The notes under the pieces: generated by a model
Databases searched by the model: none
What the model saw: the letters and a program-made list of their open reading frames with translations, nothing else
What the model was told of the DNA's origin: nothing
Part shown: in pieces, positions 43,536 to 52,640 of the stretch
Layout of the letters: every line of letters begins with the position of its first letter
How positions within the stretch are numbered: the stretch's first letter is position 1
NCBI RefSeq assembly: GCF_002929275.1
Contig: NZ_PJIK01000004.1
Location: 124,001 to 188,000 of the forward strand
Direction of reading: 5' to 3'
From: Arthrobacter sp. ZGTC131
GTDB taxonomy: Bacteria > Actinomycetota > Actinomycetes > Actinomycetales > Micrococcaceae
Length of the DNA: 64,000 nucleotides
Position numbers and translations under genes: made by a program

Positions 43536-44972
43536 TTGAGTCGCGACGCGAATTGGCGTATCCGGACGTCCCGCCTCTTGGGCGTGGTTGATGCACTTGT
43601 CGTATCTTGGGCCGTCGTCGGAGCCTTCATAGTCCGGTTCGGACTCGAACCCAACTTTGTTGTGTCCGGCCAGGAGTTTACGTACGCCTGGCTGTCTGTG
43701 CTGTTGGCCGTTGCATGGTGGTTCATGCTAGGGGCGTGGAATAGCAGACAAAGTCGGATTCTAGGAGCAGGGCCCGATGAATACAAGAGGGTCGCGGCCG
43801 CCTCGCTCTGGCTTTTTGGGATGGTAGCAATTATTTCGTACGTGGTCCGCGTGGACACCGCTAGAGGGTATGTGGGCATCGCCCTTCCCGTAGGGCTCGC
43901 TGGACTTCTGGCGGCGCGCTGGCTCTTACGACAGCACCTGAACGTCGAACGCCTGAAGGGCGGCAGCATGTCCCGGCTGCTGCTATTGGGCGGTCCAAGT
44001 GCAGTAGCGCACCTGGCAGCGTCCTTAGAGCGCGCCAAACATGCCGGGTACCTCCCAGTTGCTGCTTACACTCCCGGTGCCCATGATGGGCCAACCGTCG
44101 AGCCGGATTCTGGGCTCCGCGTTCTGGGCTACAGGCCAGAAACTAAATCCATTCTGGCCGCAATTGAGGCTTGCGACGCCGACGCCGTAGCCGTATCTGC
44201 CGGCGTCCAACTCCATCCACAAACGCTACGGCACCTGGGCTGGGAACTTGCATCTAGGAACATAGGCCTAATTATGGCCCCGGCATTGACCGATATCGCT
44301 GGCCCGCGCATTCACACTCAGCAAGTTGCTGGACTGCCGCTTATTCACGTAACGACGCCAACACTCGAAGGCGGGCAACGGGTTGCCAAGCGCCTTTTTG
44401 ACGTGATCGTTTCTGGGGTCATGATTGTTTTTGCTTGCCCGATGATGGCAGTTCTGGCCCTGCTCGTAAAGCTGGACAGCGCCGGCCCAGTCCTTTTCAG
44501 GCAGGAGCGTGTGGGGATGGGAGGAGCGCCTTTCAGAATGCTGAAGTTTCGCTCGATGGTCGTGGACGCCGAGGAACGACTGGCACAACTCGCGGAACAA
44601 AACCAAGGTCACGGCGTTCTATTCAAGATCAAAGACGACCCGAGGGTAACGAACATCGGCCGTTTTCTACGGAAGTTCAGCTTGGACGAGCTTCCTCAGT
44701 TGTTCAATATTTTTGCCGGGTCGATGAGCCTCGTCGGCCCTCGCCCACCTCTCCCCAAAGAAGTCGAGGCGTACGAACATGACGTCCGCCGTAGGTTATT
44801 GGTGAAACCTGGTCTAACCGGCCTATGGCAAGTGAGTGGCCGCTCAAATCTTTCATGGCAAGATTCCGTGCGATTGGACTTGTACTACGTCGAGAACTGG
44901 TCTCTGGCAGGAGACCTGATCATTCTGCTGAGAACCATCCGAGCCGTATTCCGCGGCACAGGTGCTTATTAA
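43536..44972 (+). CDS. Initiating undecaprenyl-phosphate sugar phosphotransferase (WbaP-like)
   Basis: 478 aa from TTG 43536, seven bases after GGGGGA. The N-terminal half has four to five membrane helices and a CoA-binding-like cytoplasmic domain (MSRLLLLGGPSAVAHLAASL). After about 350, the bacterial sugar transferase domain starts with KRLFDVIVSGVMIVFACPMM, then FRMLKFRSMVVDAEERLAQL and SLVGPRPPLPKEVEAY, which hold the Asp-Glu catalytic pair region. It attaches the first sugar-1-phosphate to undecaprenyl phosphate. It is the committed step of EPS assembly here. Confidence 0.92.
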   Translation: MSRDANWRIRTSRLLGVVDALVVSWAVVGAFIVRFGLEPNFVVSGQEFTYAWLSVLLAVAWWFMLGAWNSRQSRILGAGPDEYKRVAAASLWLFGMVAIISYVVRVDTARGYVGIALPVGLAGLLAARWLLRQHLNVERLKGGSMSRLLLLGGPSAVAHLAASLERAKHAGYLPVAAYTPGAHDGPTVEPDSGLRVLGYRPETKSILAAIEACDADAVAVSAGVQLHPQTLRHLGWELASRNIGLIMAPALTDIAGPRIHTQQVAGLPLIHVTTPTLEGGQRVAKRLFDVIVSGVMIVFACPMMAVLALLVKLDSAGPVLFRQERVGMGGAPFRMLKFRSMVVDAEERLAQLAEQNQGHGVLFKIKDDPRVTNIGRFLRKFSLDELPQLFNIFAGSMSLVGPRPPLPKEVEAYEHDVRRRLLVKPGLTGLWQVSGRSNLSWQDSVRLDLYYVENWSLAGDLIILLRTIRAVFRGTGAY

Positions 44973-45018
44973 GTAGTCCGGTTTGTGATACCTCCCTCTG
45001 CGGGACGAAAGAAGAAAC

Positions 45019-46332
45019 ATGCGAATTTCAGTAGTTGGTTGCGGTTACTTGGGAGCGGTCCACGCTGCCTGCATGGCAAAACTCGGCCATGAAGTGGTCG
45101 GGATCGATGTAGACGAACGCAAGATTGCCGAGCTGTCAGCAGCCTCTGCACCCTTTTATGAACCTGGACTCGAAGAACTGTTGCGTGATGTTCAAGAGAC
45201 AGGACGGCTTTCGTTTACGACCGATATGTCGGCCGCGGCCGGGAGCGAAGTCCACTTCGTTTGCGTTGGCACACCGCAGAAGAAGGGGGAGAATGGCGCA
45301 GACCTGACTTTCGTCGATGCTGCCACTGCAGCGTTGCTGCCCTACCTTCAGCCGGGAAATGTTGTCGTCGGTAAGTCAACCGTTCCGGTTGGTACTGCGG
45401 CACGTCTGGAGGCATTGGTCTTGGATCGGGAGCCTGAGGCACACTTGGTATGGAACCCCGAGTTCCTCCGTGAGGGTCACGCTGTTGCTGACACTCTAAG
45501 GCCTGATCGCCTAGTGTACGGCGTTGCCTCCGGCTCGGAAGATCACGCGGCGGTGACCATACTCGACGAGGTATACGCTTCAACGTTGTCAACGGGAACT
45601 CCCCGACTCGTCACGGATCACCCAACTGCAGAGCTGGTCAAAACCGCCGCCAACTCTTTCCTGGCCACCAAGATCTCGTTCATTAACGCCATGGCGGAAG
45701 TATGTGAAGCCGCTGGAGCCGACGTCACACGTTTGGCAGACGCTATTGGGATGGATGACCGAATCGGTCGAAAGTTCCTGCACGCTGGTATCGGATTTGG
45801 TGGGGGCTGCCTGCCCAAGGACATTCGTGCATTTATGGCACGTGCTGGCGAGTTGGGGGCCGATCAGGCTCTGACTTTCCTACGCGAAGTAGATGCCATT
45901 AATATGCGGCGCAGAACACGCGTCGTCGAACTGACTCGCGAACTTTGCGGTGGAGGACTTCTCGGTAAGAAAATCACCGTCCTTGGAGCAGCCTTCAAGC
46001 CGAACAGCGACGATGTCCGTGATTCGCCGGCTCTCAGCATCGCGGCACAGCTTCAACTGCAAGGAGCCGTTGTAACTGTGACCGATCCCAAAGCGCTCTC
46101 AAATGCAGCCAAGCGATTTCCGGAACTTCAATACGAACCTGACTTGGATGCTGCGCTGGCCAACTCAGACGCGTTGCTCCTCTTAACCGAGTGGCAGGAG
46201 TACCGGGACATGGACCCCTATGCAACTCGAATGGCGGTTACTACACCGCGAATTCTCGATGGCCGGAATGTCCTCGATGCAGGGAAGTGGCGGGCTGCGG
46301 GATGGACATATCGGGGACTTGGGCGGCCCTGA
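45019..46332 (+). CDS. UDP-glucose/GDP-mannose dehydrogenase family enzyme
   Basis: 437 aa. The N-terminal NAD fold is MRISVVGCGYLGAVHAACMA; VVGKSTVPVGTAARLE and the catalytic Cys in GIGFGGGCLPKD identify the two-step dehydrogenases. The C-terminal domain has the VLGAAFKPNSDDVRDSP box. It turns a sugar nucleotide into its uronic acid (probably UDP-glucuronate, using GalU product from 49.2 kb). A role for GDP-mannuronate cannot be ruled out. Its stop overlaps the next gene's ATG by one base. Confidence 0.9.
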   Translation: MRISVVGCGYLGAVHAACMAKLGHEVVGIDVDERKIAELSAASAPFYEPGLEELLRDVQETGRLSFTTDMSAAAGSEVHFVCVGTPQKKGENGADLTFVDAATAALLPYLQPGNVVVGKSTVPVGTAARLEALVLDREPEAHLVWNPEFLREGHAVADTLRPDRLVYGVASGSEDHAAVTILDEVYASTLSTGTPRLVTDHPTAELVKTAANSFLATKISFINAMAEVCEAAGADVTRLADAIGMDDRIGRKFLHAGIGFGGGCLPKDIRAFMARAGELGADQALTFLREVDAINMRRRTRVVELTRELCGGGLLGKKITVLGAAFKPNSDDVRDSPALSIAAQLQLQGAVVTVTDPKALSNAAKRFPELQYEPDLDAALANSDALLLLTEWQEYRDMDPYATRMAVTTPRILDGRNVLDAGKWRAAGWTYRGLGRP

Positions 46333-48218
46333 TGAACGTAGGACTCGAAGACAATGGTGATGCGTCGAGTGGCACCATTCGTCGTACACGAACAGGGGCA
46401 ACATCCCGTCGTAAGCGCAACCGCCGTTTGCTTATGGTCGCCGCGTGGACCATTGCAGTCATTGGTCTGCTCGGTGCCGCTACTGTGTGGCTAAGTTTTA
46501 AGGCCACGATTATCAGCGCCGAACTGAAGTCCGCTTCACAGCTGCTTTCTCCGCTCAGAGCAAGCATGCTAAGGAATGACGTGACTGGCGCGACCTTGGC
46601 CGTGGATGAGCTAAAGTTGCATACCGCCAAGGCTCATGCGGCGGCAACTGATCCCATCTGGACGATTGCTGGATCTTTACCTTGGCTGGGAAGAAATTTC
46701 CAAGCGGCCAGTGAAGTTGCTGCATCCGCTGACGACATCGCCGGGCTCGCGGCTGTTCCTCTCGTAGACACTTTCCAGTCGCTCAATTGGGCATCACTGG
46801 CCCCCAAGGACGGCAGGGTCGACTTGCTTCCCCTTACCCGGGCTGCTCCAAAACTATCTGTTGCGTCGCATGCGGTAACGCAATCCCTGGGCCGATTGAA
46901 CGCAATCAATGCGGATGAACTCTTACCGCCGGTCGCCACACCACTCCTGGAGGTTAGGAACCAGCTCGCCTCACTGGGCGATGGTCTCGAAACGGCGGCG
47001 GATGCGGCTGCTGTGGCCCCGGGCATGATGGGCGCTGATGGTCCCCGACGTTACCTGCTACTGATTCAGAACAACGCTGAAGCACGCGCGTCTGGCGGCA
47101 TCCCCGGCGCAGTAGCGGTGCTGACACTTGACCGGGGCAAACTGTCGTTGGGTGAACAGAAGAGCGCCGCGGATATTGGCGTGATGTCACCTACTTTGGC
47201 TGTCAACGCCGAACAGCAGCAGATTTATTCGCCACGCTTGGGCAAATATATGCAGGACGTAAACCTTACCCCGGACTTTCCAACTGCCGCCAGCACAGCC
47301 CAAGCAATGTGGGAGAGAAAAACTGGCCAGCGGGTTGACGGAGTAGTGTCCATCGACCCAATTGCACTTGGGTACGTACTGGACGCAACGGGCGCGGTCA
47401 AAATCAGGAACCCCGAGCTCGTTGCCTCAGCCGGCGGTCGCTTACCAACTGAGCTCACCGGCAACAATGTTGTTCCGACATTACTGTCAGATGTCTACGC
47501 GAAGATCGAACAACCTAAGCTTCAGGACGCCTACTTCGCAGGCGTGGCGCAAGAAATTTTCGCAGCCTTATCAAGCGGCAGGGGTGACGCCAAAAACCTC
47601 GTCGCGGGTATAGTCCACGGTGCCGCGGAGGGCCGCGTACTTCTATGGTCTGACTCGGACAATGAACAAACAATGTTTGCGAAGTATCCGCTGAGTGGAT
47701 CGATCGCTGGCCCTAGCGTCTCTCCCGCCCAGTTCGGTGTTTACTTCAACGATGGCACGGGCGCGAAAATGGACTACCACGTGAAGAGAACGGTGCAGCT
47801 CATCGAGGAGTGCCCTGCTGGTGGTTACTCCGAGGTGAAGGTGCGTATTACGAGCACTAATGCTGCGCCGAAGGACGCCGCAATATCCCTGCCGGAGTAC
47901 GTCACAGGAGGCGGCGCATTCGGCGTTCCCGCGGGAAGCGTTCAAACGAACATCATCGCCTACGGACCTGTGCAGTCGAACGTGGAAACAGCCTTTGTGG
48001 AGGGTAAGAAGACTGGCTTCGCCTCTCATCAGCATGGTGACCGTCCGGTGGGCTCCGTCACAGTCCGCTTGGCGCCAGGCCAGAGCAGTACTGTCGACTT
48101 CACGTTCGGCAAGATAGTGCAGCACACCGAGCCAAAATTGTCCGTAACCCCGACAGTTCAGGCGCTCACGGACGTGGTTTTGGACACGATTCCGGCAAAA
48201 TGTGTGCCAGCTTCGTAG
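46332..48218 (+). CDS. DUF4012 membrane protein of EPS locus
   Basis: 628 aa from ATG 46332, overlapping the dehydrogenase stop. A basic cytoplasmic lead (ATSRRKRNRR) is followed by one membrane helix (about 34-56), and the rest is outside. GGIPGAVAVLTLDRGKLSLG and GVVSIDPIALGYVLDATGAV are DUF4012 family landmarks. Such proteins recur next to actinobacterial EPS genes and have similarities to LCP proteins, but the activity is unknown. Here it is the last gene before the anchored surface protein. An anchoring or polymer-transfer role is inferred from context. Confidence 0.85.
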   Translation: MNVGLEDNGDASSGTIRRTRTGATSRRKRNRRLLMVAAWTIAVIGLLGAATVWLSFKATIISAELKSASQLLSPLRASMLRNDVTGATLAVDELKLHTAKAHAAATDPIWTIAGSLPWLGRNFQAASEVAASADDIAGLAAVPLVDTFQSLNWASLAPKDGRVDLLPLTRAAPKLSVASHAVTQSLGRLNAINADELLPPVATPLLEVRNQLASLGDGLETAADAAAVAPGMMGADGPRRYLLLIQNNAEARASGGIPGAVAVLTLDRGKLSLGEQKSAADIGVMSPTLAVNAEQQQIYSPRLGKYMQDVNLTPDFPTAASTAQAMWERKTGQRVDGVVSIDPIALGYVLDATGAVKIRNPELVASAGGRLPTELTGNNVVPTLLSDVYAKIEQPKLQDAYFAGVAQEIFAALSSGRGDAKNLVAGIVHGAAEGRVLLWSDSDNEQTMFAKYPLSGSIAGPSVSPAQFGVYFNDGTGAKMDYHVKRTVQLIEECPAGGYSEVKVRITSTNAAPKDAAISLPEYVTGGGAFGVPAGSVQTNIIAYGPVQSNVETAFVEGKKTGFASHQHGDRPVGSVTVRLAPGQSSTVDFTFGKIVQHTEPKLSVTPTVQALTDVVLDTIPAKCVPAS

Positions 48219-48256
48219 CTAGCTCATTAACAGTATGTAAAGTGTCTGGATTCACT

Positions 48257-48380
48257 TTGGAGGCATCCCCACTAGGGTGATAATCTCTTTTTGGGCAAGA
48301 CAACGAGATTCACCCCACGGTCACATGGGGATGGGGAATCTCCACAATAATGTGACATCCGTGTAAAGGTCTCAGGGGGA
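48257..48380 (+). promoter_or_regulatory. Promoter and structured leader of the LANTG surface protein
   Basis: TTGGAG (48257-48262), 16 bases, then GATAAT (48279-48284) form a sigma-70-like promoter. A hairpin follows: GAGATT at 48305 pairs with AATCTC ending 48342, continued by CCCCA with TGGGG and a two-base bulge. GGGGGA at 48375-48380 is the ribosome site four bases before TTG 48385. The 100-base leader could control translation. Confidence 0.5.
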
Positions 48381-48384
48381 CAAA

Positions 48385-49008
48385 TTGAAGAAGTCTATTG
48401 CAGCGCTCGCGCTCGCAGGTACCATTGCGCTCACGGGAGCCGTGCCGGCCATGGCAGCACGCTACCCGGCTCCGCCCCTAAGTGCCGCCGTGTCGGATGG
48501 CACCGTTGGTCCGGGCGAAACCTTCACTTTCTCAGGCCGCGGCTTTCTGGCCGGAGAACGACTCACCATCACGGTGAGGCCGGGCGCTAGGCCCGCATCT
48601 ACCGGGGCAAGCATCGCAGGCGGCGGTGCCAGCCGCGCTGTACCTAGCAAGATCAATGTTCTTCTTGCTCCGGAGACGTACACCACGACAGCGGATGCTA
48701 ATGGAGCTTTCGCGTTCCCGATGTCAATTAGTAAGCCAGGCGTTTACGCCCTCACGGCGACTGGTGCTACCTCTGGTATCACCACCCCGGTGGTAACGAT
48801 CAGGGTCGCGCCCGGGCTTGCTAACACCGGCGGGAACAACGGAGGAAACGCCGGCGTTGAACTGGCAAGCACTGGCACCGGCCTGGCCAACACCGGCGCT
48901 GACTCCAGCCTCATCCTGTGGTCGCTGGTCGGTGGCGGCGCACTGGTAGCTGGCGCCGCCTCGGTGGTAGTAGTTCGCCGCCGCGCCAATGCAGATGCTT
49001 CTGCATAA
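48385..49008 (+). CDS. Sortase-anchored surface protein (LANTG motif)
   Basis: 207 aa from TTG 48385. A signal peptide (1-24) ends AMAA. The mature part has one Ig-like or beta-sandwich domain (VGPGETFTFSGRGFLAGERL) followed by a Gly/Asn linker. The end holds LANTG, a hydrophobic helix (LILWSLVGGGALVAGAASVV) and the tail VVRRRANADASA, which is a sortase E-type (LAxTG) sorting signal. A similar LANTG repeats earlier in the linker (GLANTGGNNGG). It is probably linked to peptidoglycan and may bind or organise the EPS made by the locus. A terminator follows. Confidence 0.82.
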   Translation: MKKSIAALALAGTIALTGAVPAMAARYPAPPLSAAVSDGTVGPGETFTFSGRGFLAGERLTITVRPGARPASTGASIAGGGASRAVPSKINVLLAPETYTTTADANGAFAFPMSISKPGVYALTATGATSGITTPVVTIRVAPGLANTGGNNGGNAGVELASTGTGLANTGADSSLILWSLVGGGALVAGAASVVVVRRRANADASA

Positions 49009-49032
49009 GCACTAGGAACCAAAAGCTCCAAG

Positions 49033-49077
49033 AAGAGGCGGTTGATTCTCCGGGTTCCGGCGAATCAACCGCCTCTT
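49033..49077 (+). terminator. Strong rho-independent terminator after the EPS locus
   Basis: A 16-bp stem pairs 49033-49048 with 49062-49077 around a 13-base loop, ending in a CTTTTC stretch. It closes the plus-strand run ending in the LANTG gene. Confidence 0.9.
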
Positions 49078-49111
49078 TTCTTTCCCTTCGGCACAACTCC
49101 ACACCCGAATC

Positions 49112-49152
49112 CAAAGAATGCACGGCGCGAGATTCGCGCCGTGCATTCTTTG
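49112..49152. terminator. 19-bp perfect hairpin downstream of galU
   Basis: 49112-49130 is fully complementary to 49134-49152 around the three-base loop GAT. On the minus strand it comes 16 bases after the galU stop and the outer pairs are A/T-rich (CAAAGAA/TTCTTTG). It could stop transcripts from both sides. Confidence 0.85.
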
Positions 49153-49167
49153 TTCAAAATAGTTGGA

Positions 49168-50061
49168 CTAGCCGTTGAATTCCTTCATCCAGGACTTCAA
49201 GTCCTCACCAAACTCCGCGCGTTCGGTGGCCAGAGTGATCACTGCTTTTAGGTAGCTGAGCTTGTCGCCGGTGTCATACCGCCGTCCGCGGAAGACGACA
49301 CCGTAGACACCGGCCCCCTGCCCATCTCCGGCCGCCAGAGTCTGCAAAGCATCAGTTAACTGGATCTCGCCGCCGCGGCCAGGCTCCGTCGTCTCCAGGA
49401 CATCGAACACCGCAGGGTGCAGCACGTAGCGGCCGATAACTGCCAGGTTGGACGGCGCTTCGTCGACGGATGGCTTTTCCACGAGGCTATTGACGCGGAC
49501 GTACTCCTCGCCAGCGATCGCTGAGATGTCGGCGCAGCCGTAGGAACTGATCTGGGACGGTTCCACTTCGATCAGTGCGATCACCGAACCGCCGGTCTTG
49601 GCCTGGACGTCCATCATGGTGGTCAGGAGCTCGTCCCGCTCGTCGATAAGGTCATCACCGAGTAATACTGCAAACGGCTCGTCCCCGACGTGCTGGCGGC
49701 CGCACAGGACGGCATGTCCTAGGCCCTTGGGCTCGCCCTGGCGGACGTAGTGGATGGGACCGAGTCCCGAGGCGTGCTGGACGGCGTCCAAGCGGGTCTG
49801 GTCACCCTTAAGTTCCAAGGTGCGCTCGAGGGCTGGTGCACGGTCAAAGTGATCCTCCAGGGCCCGTTTGTTGCGGCCGGTGATCATCAGCACGTCGGTC
49901 AGCCCCGCCTTCACGGCTTCCTCCACTACGTACTGAATGGCCGGCGCATCCACCACCGGCAACATTTCCTTAGGCATGGCCTTGGTGGCAGGCAGAAAAC
50001 GCGTGCCGAGCCCCGCTGCCGGAATAACTGCCTTACGAACCGATTTCCCCAATGTTTTCAT
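49168..50061 (-). CDS. galU: UTP-glucose-1-phosphate uridylyltransferase
   Basis: 297 aa from ATG 50061. The nucleotide loop is VIPAAGLGTRFLPATKAMPK and the base-binding segment is GLGHAVLCGRQHVGDEPFAV with the LLGDDLID metal site. EPSDVEP-like VEPSQISSYG and VEKPSVDEAPSN are the family boxes. It makes UDP-glucose for the dehydrogenase and cell-wall glycans. It faces the EPS locus and is separated from it by the two hairpins, so it is probably independently transcribed. Confidence 0.94.
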   Translation of the reverse strand: MKTLGKSVRKAVIPAAGLGTRFLPATKAMPKEMLPVVDAPAIQYVVEEAVKAGLTDVLMITGRNKRALEDHFDRAPALERTLELKGDQTRLDAVQHASGLGPIHYVRQGEPKGLGHAVLCGRQHVGDEPFAVLLGDDLIDERDELLTTMMDVQAKTGGSVIALIEVEPSQISSYGCADISAIAGEEYVRVNSLVEKPSVDEAPSNLAVIGRYVLHPAVFDVLETTEPGRGGEIQLTDALQTLAAGDGQGAGVYGVVFRGRRYDTGDKLSYLKAVITLATERAEFGEDLKSWMKEFNG

Positions 50062-50148
50062 GAGAGAACCATATAAATTGACGCTCGAAATGCGAAATTT
50101 CACGGGATGATTTCTGCCGAGCTCCATGGCTCGCGTAGCTTCGTACGT

Positions 50149-50601
50149 ATGGGCAAGTGGGGGCAGTCAACGGCAGAACGCGTGGCGCGCGTGCTGCTGG
50201 GTATTTACCTCGTGGGGCTCGCCGGAGTGGCATTCTGGCCAACCCCAGTTGACCGGCCCGTTGCAGGCCGGCTCCAGACCCTGCTTTTCGCCCTGCACCA
50301 GGCCGGGCTGCCGATGCTGATCAACTACAACTTCGTGGAGTTCGCGTCCAACATCCTCATGTTTGCGCCGATCGGGGCGCTAGCTGCGCTGGCCTTTCCG
50401 GCGTTTCACCGCGGCCGGATTGTCCTCTCCGCGTTCCTGGCTTCTTGTGCGATGGAACTGGGGCAGCTGACGTTTCTGCACGACAGAGTCCCTAGCGCTA
50501 TGGATATCGTGGCGAACACGAGTGGGGCCATGCTGGGCCTTTGGATCTTGGGTGTGGTGGAGAGCTGGTTCGACAAGCGCAACGAGCGGATTAGCCCTTG
50601 A
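50149..50601 (+). CDS. VanZ-like membrane protein
   Basis: 150 aa from ATG 50149; ATG 50107 is in frame and would add 14 residues. Four hydrophobic segments are visible. NYNFVEFASNILMFAPIGAL, then ELGQLTFLHDRVPSAMDIVA and ANTSGAMLG, match the VanZ family, whose members have been linked to glycopeptide resistance and envelope homeostasis without a proven activity. Its last 11 bases overlap the end of the convergent hydratase gene. It diverges from galU by 87 bases. Confidence 0.82.
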   Translation: MGKWGQSTAERVARVLLGIYLVGLAGVAFWPTPVDRPVAGRLQTLLFALHQAGLPMLINYNFVEFASNILMFAPIGALAALAFPAFHRGRIVLSAFLASCAMELGQLTFLHDRVPSAMDIVANTSGAMLGLWILGVVESWFDKRNERISP

Positions 50602-51370
50602 ACTGCGGCTCGCGCTTCTCCTGGAACGCGCGGAAACCCTCCGCGTAGTCTTCGCTCTTGCAGAGCCTGGCCTGCTCCGCGTTCTCCTCCTTCATGGACG
50701 TCCACAGGCCCAGGCGCTGGTCGCGGATGTGCGCCACCAGTTCCTTGCTTGCCTTGAACGCACCCGTCGCTCCAGTCGCCACCTTCGCCACAATGGCCCG
50801 GGTGGAGTCCATCAGTTCGTCCGCAGGCATCGCCCGGCTGAACATGCCCTTTGCCACCGCCTCAGCGCCGCTCATCAGCTCGGCCGTGTAGATCAGGTCC
50901 AGCGTCCGGTGCATGCCCAGCCGCTCGGTGAAGTACCAGTGCCCGCCTGAATCCAGCGTCGCCCCCAACTTGGCAAAGGGCGAACCGAACTTCGCGTTCT
51001 CCGCCACGTACACCACGTCTGTGGCCAGCAGCAGCCCTAGGCCCACGCCGAGGCACGCGCCCTGGGCGGCGGCGAACGTCGGGGCCGGGAACGCGCTCAT
51101 CTTTTGCAGCAGCGGCTGCACCAGACCGCCCAGGTAGGCCTCGGCGTCGTCGTTTTCCGGCGTCACGCCGGCGATGTCCCGGCCCGCGCAGAAGGCGCGT
51201 CCTTCTCCTCTGAGCAGCAGGGCCCGCACCTCACCGCGTGAGGCGGCGGCAGCGGCGTCGTCGTACGCCTGTGTTAAATCCCTGAGCGCCTGCTCGTCGA
51301 GGGAGTTCAGCTTGTACGGGGCGTTGAGGACCACTTCGGCGATGCCGTTGGCGATGGAGAGGGAGATCAT
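50591..51370 (-). CDS. paaG: Enoyl-CoA hydratase/isomerase, PaaG-like
   Basis: 259 aa. The crotonase oxyanion hole is formed by GRAFCAGRDIAG and GACLGVGLGLLLATD, and FGSPFAKLGATLDSGGHWYF replaces the usual Glu pair with an Asp, the PaaG pattern. It isomerises the ring 1,2-epoxide of phenylacetyl-CoA to the oxepin. It comes 33 bases after paaE on the same strand, so it is probably the sixth gene of the operon. PaaF is the close alternative. Confidence 0.82.
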   Translation of the reverse strand: MISLSIANGIAEVVLNAPYKLNSLDEQALRDLTQAYDDAAAAASRGEVRALLLRGEGRAFCAGRDIAGVTPENDDAEAYLGGLVQPLLQKMSAFPAPTFAAAQGACLGVGLGLLLATDVVYVAENAKFGSPFAKLGATLDSGGHWYFTERLGMHRTLDLIYTAELMSGAEAVAKGMFSRAMPADELMDSTRAIVAKVATGATGAFKASKELVAHIRDQRLGLWTSMKEENAEQARLCKSEDYAEGFRAFQEKREPQFKG

Positions 51371-51403
51371 GGAGGCTCCTAAAAAGTTGAGACCGGGGAA
51401 AAC

Positions 51404-52630
51404 CTACACGTCGAAGTCGACTGTGACTTCCTTGCTCGTCGGGTGGGACTGGCAGGTCAGGACGTAGCCCTTGTCCAGCTCATCCTGCTCCAGCGCGTAG
51501 TTCTCGTCCATGGTCACGCTGCCGGTGACCACCTTGGCGCGGCACGTGCCGCATACTCCCCCGGCGCACGCGAACGGCACGTCCGGGCGAACCCGCAGCG
51601 CCGCGTTCAGGATGGACTCGCGGGCGTGCGTGGGGCTGGTGACGTCGCCCTGCAGGCCGTCCAGCTTGAACGTGATCTTGTAGGTTTCCTTGGACTCGTC
51701 CTCGACGACGGGCCGGCCGGCGTTGCCCTCTGGACGGTCCGGCTTGCCGGAGGTGAACAGCTCGAAGCGCACGTGCTCGGGCTTCACGCCGCGCTCGGCC
51801 AGGGTATCCCGGCACAGCTGCACCAGCTCGAACGGCCCGCACAGGAACCACTCGTCCACGTCGTCCGCGTGGATTGCGGTGCCCAGCAGGGCCCGGAGCT
51901 TCTCGGCGTCGATCCTGCCGCTCAGCAGCGGCGCGATCCGCTGCTCGCGGGACAGCACGTGGTGCAGCGCCAGGCGGGACGGGTACCTGTCCTTCAGGTC
52001 CGCGAGCTCCTCGAGGAACATCACGTCCATAGCGGCCCTGTTGGCGTAGATGAGGTCGAACCGGGTGTCCGGGCTGGCTGCCAGCAGCGTGCGGGCGATC
52101 GCGATCACCGGCGTGATGCCGGAGCCCGCGGCAATCGCCACGAAGTTCCCCGGCTCCCCCGCCAGGTCCTCCGGATGGTTCATGGAGTTCATGACGTTCT
52201 GATCAACGGCCTGCCCGTCCCGGCCGTGCTTGGAGACGAACGCGCCCATGGGGCTCATGACGTCCAGCGTGTCCCCGGCCTTCAGCTCCGCGTTGGCCCA
52301 CGTGGAGAACAGCCCGCCCAGGTCCTTTTTGATGGCTACCCGGATCTCGCTGCTGCCGTCCTCGAAGCTCCGCGGCTCGGCGCAGATGGAGTAGCTGCGG
52401 CGGATTTCCTTCGGCTCGCCGGCCTCATCAGGGAGCGTGGTGCGCAGGGCCACGTACTGGCCCGGCAGGTAGTCGAAGTGCCCGGCGAGCTCGGCCGGCA
52501 CCGCGAAGGTCACCTCAATGGCGTCCTCGGTGAGCCGGCGCACCTCCGCGACGGCGAGGCTGTGGAAGGACGGACGACGGCGGCCGGTGGCCTGCGCCTG
52601 TTCGGCGGCTGTCTGGCGGACAACGGGCAT
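51404..52630 (-). CDS. paaE: Phenylacetyl-CoA epoxidase reductase subunit
   Basis: 408 aa. FAD-binding domain RRSYSICAEP; NAD(P)H domain AAGSGITPVIAIARTLL, FLCGPFELVQ. The end is a plant-type 2Fe-2S domain with CAGGVCGTCRAKV and a final Cys in LTCQSHP, so four cluster ligands are visible. It passes electrons from NADPH to the PaaABC oxygenase. The Arg-rich lead of about 20 residues is longer than usual. Confidence 0.94.
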   Translation of the reverse strand: MPVVRQTAAEQAQATGRRRPSFHSLAVAEVRRLTEDAIEVTFAVPAELAGHFDYLPGQYVALRTTLPDEAGEPKEIRRSYSICAEPRSFEDGSSEIRVAIKKDLGGLFSTWANAELKAGDTLDVMSPMGAFVSKHGRDGQAVDQNVMNSMNHPEDLAGEPGNFVAIAAGSGITPVIAIARTLLAASPDTRFDLIYANRAAMDVMFLEELADLKDRYPSRLALHHVLSREQRIAPLLSGRIDAEKLRALLGTAIHADDVDEWFLCGPFELVQLCRDTLAERGVKPEHVRFELFTSGKPDRPEGNAGRPVVEDESKETYKITFKLDGLQGDVTSPTHARESILNAALRVRPDVPFACAGGVCGTCRAKVVTGSVTMDENYALEQDELDKGYVLTCQSHPTSKEVTVDFDV

Positions 52631-52640
52631 GGCAGATTCC

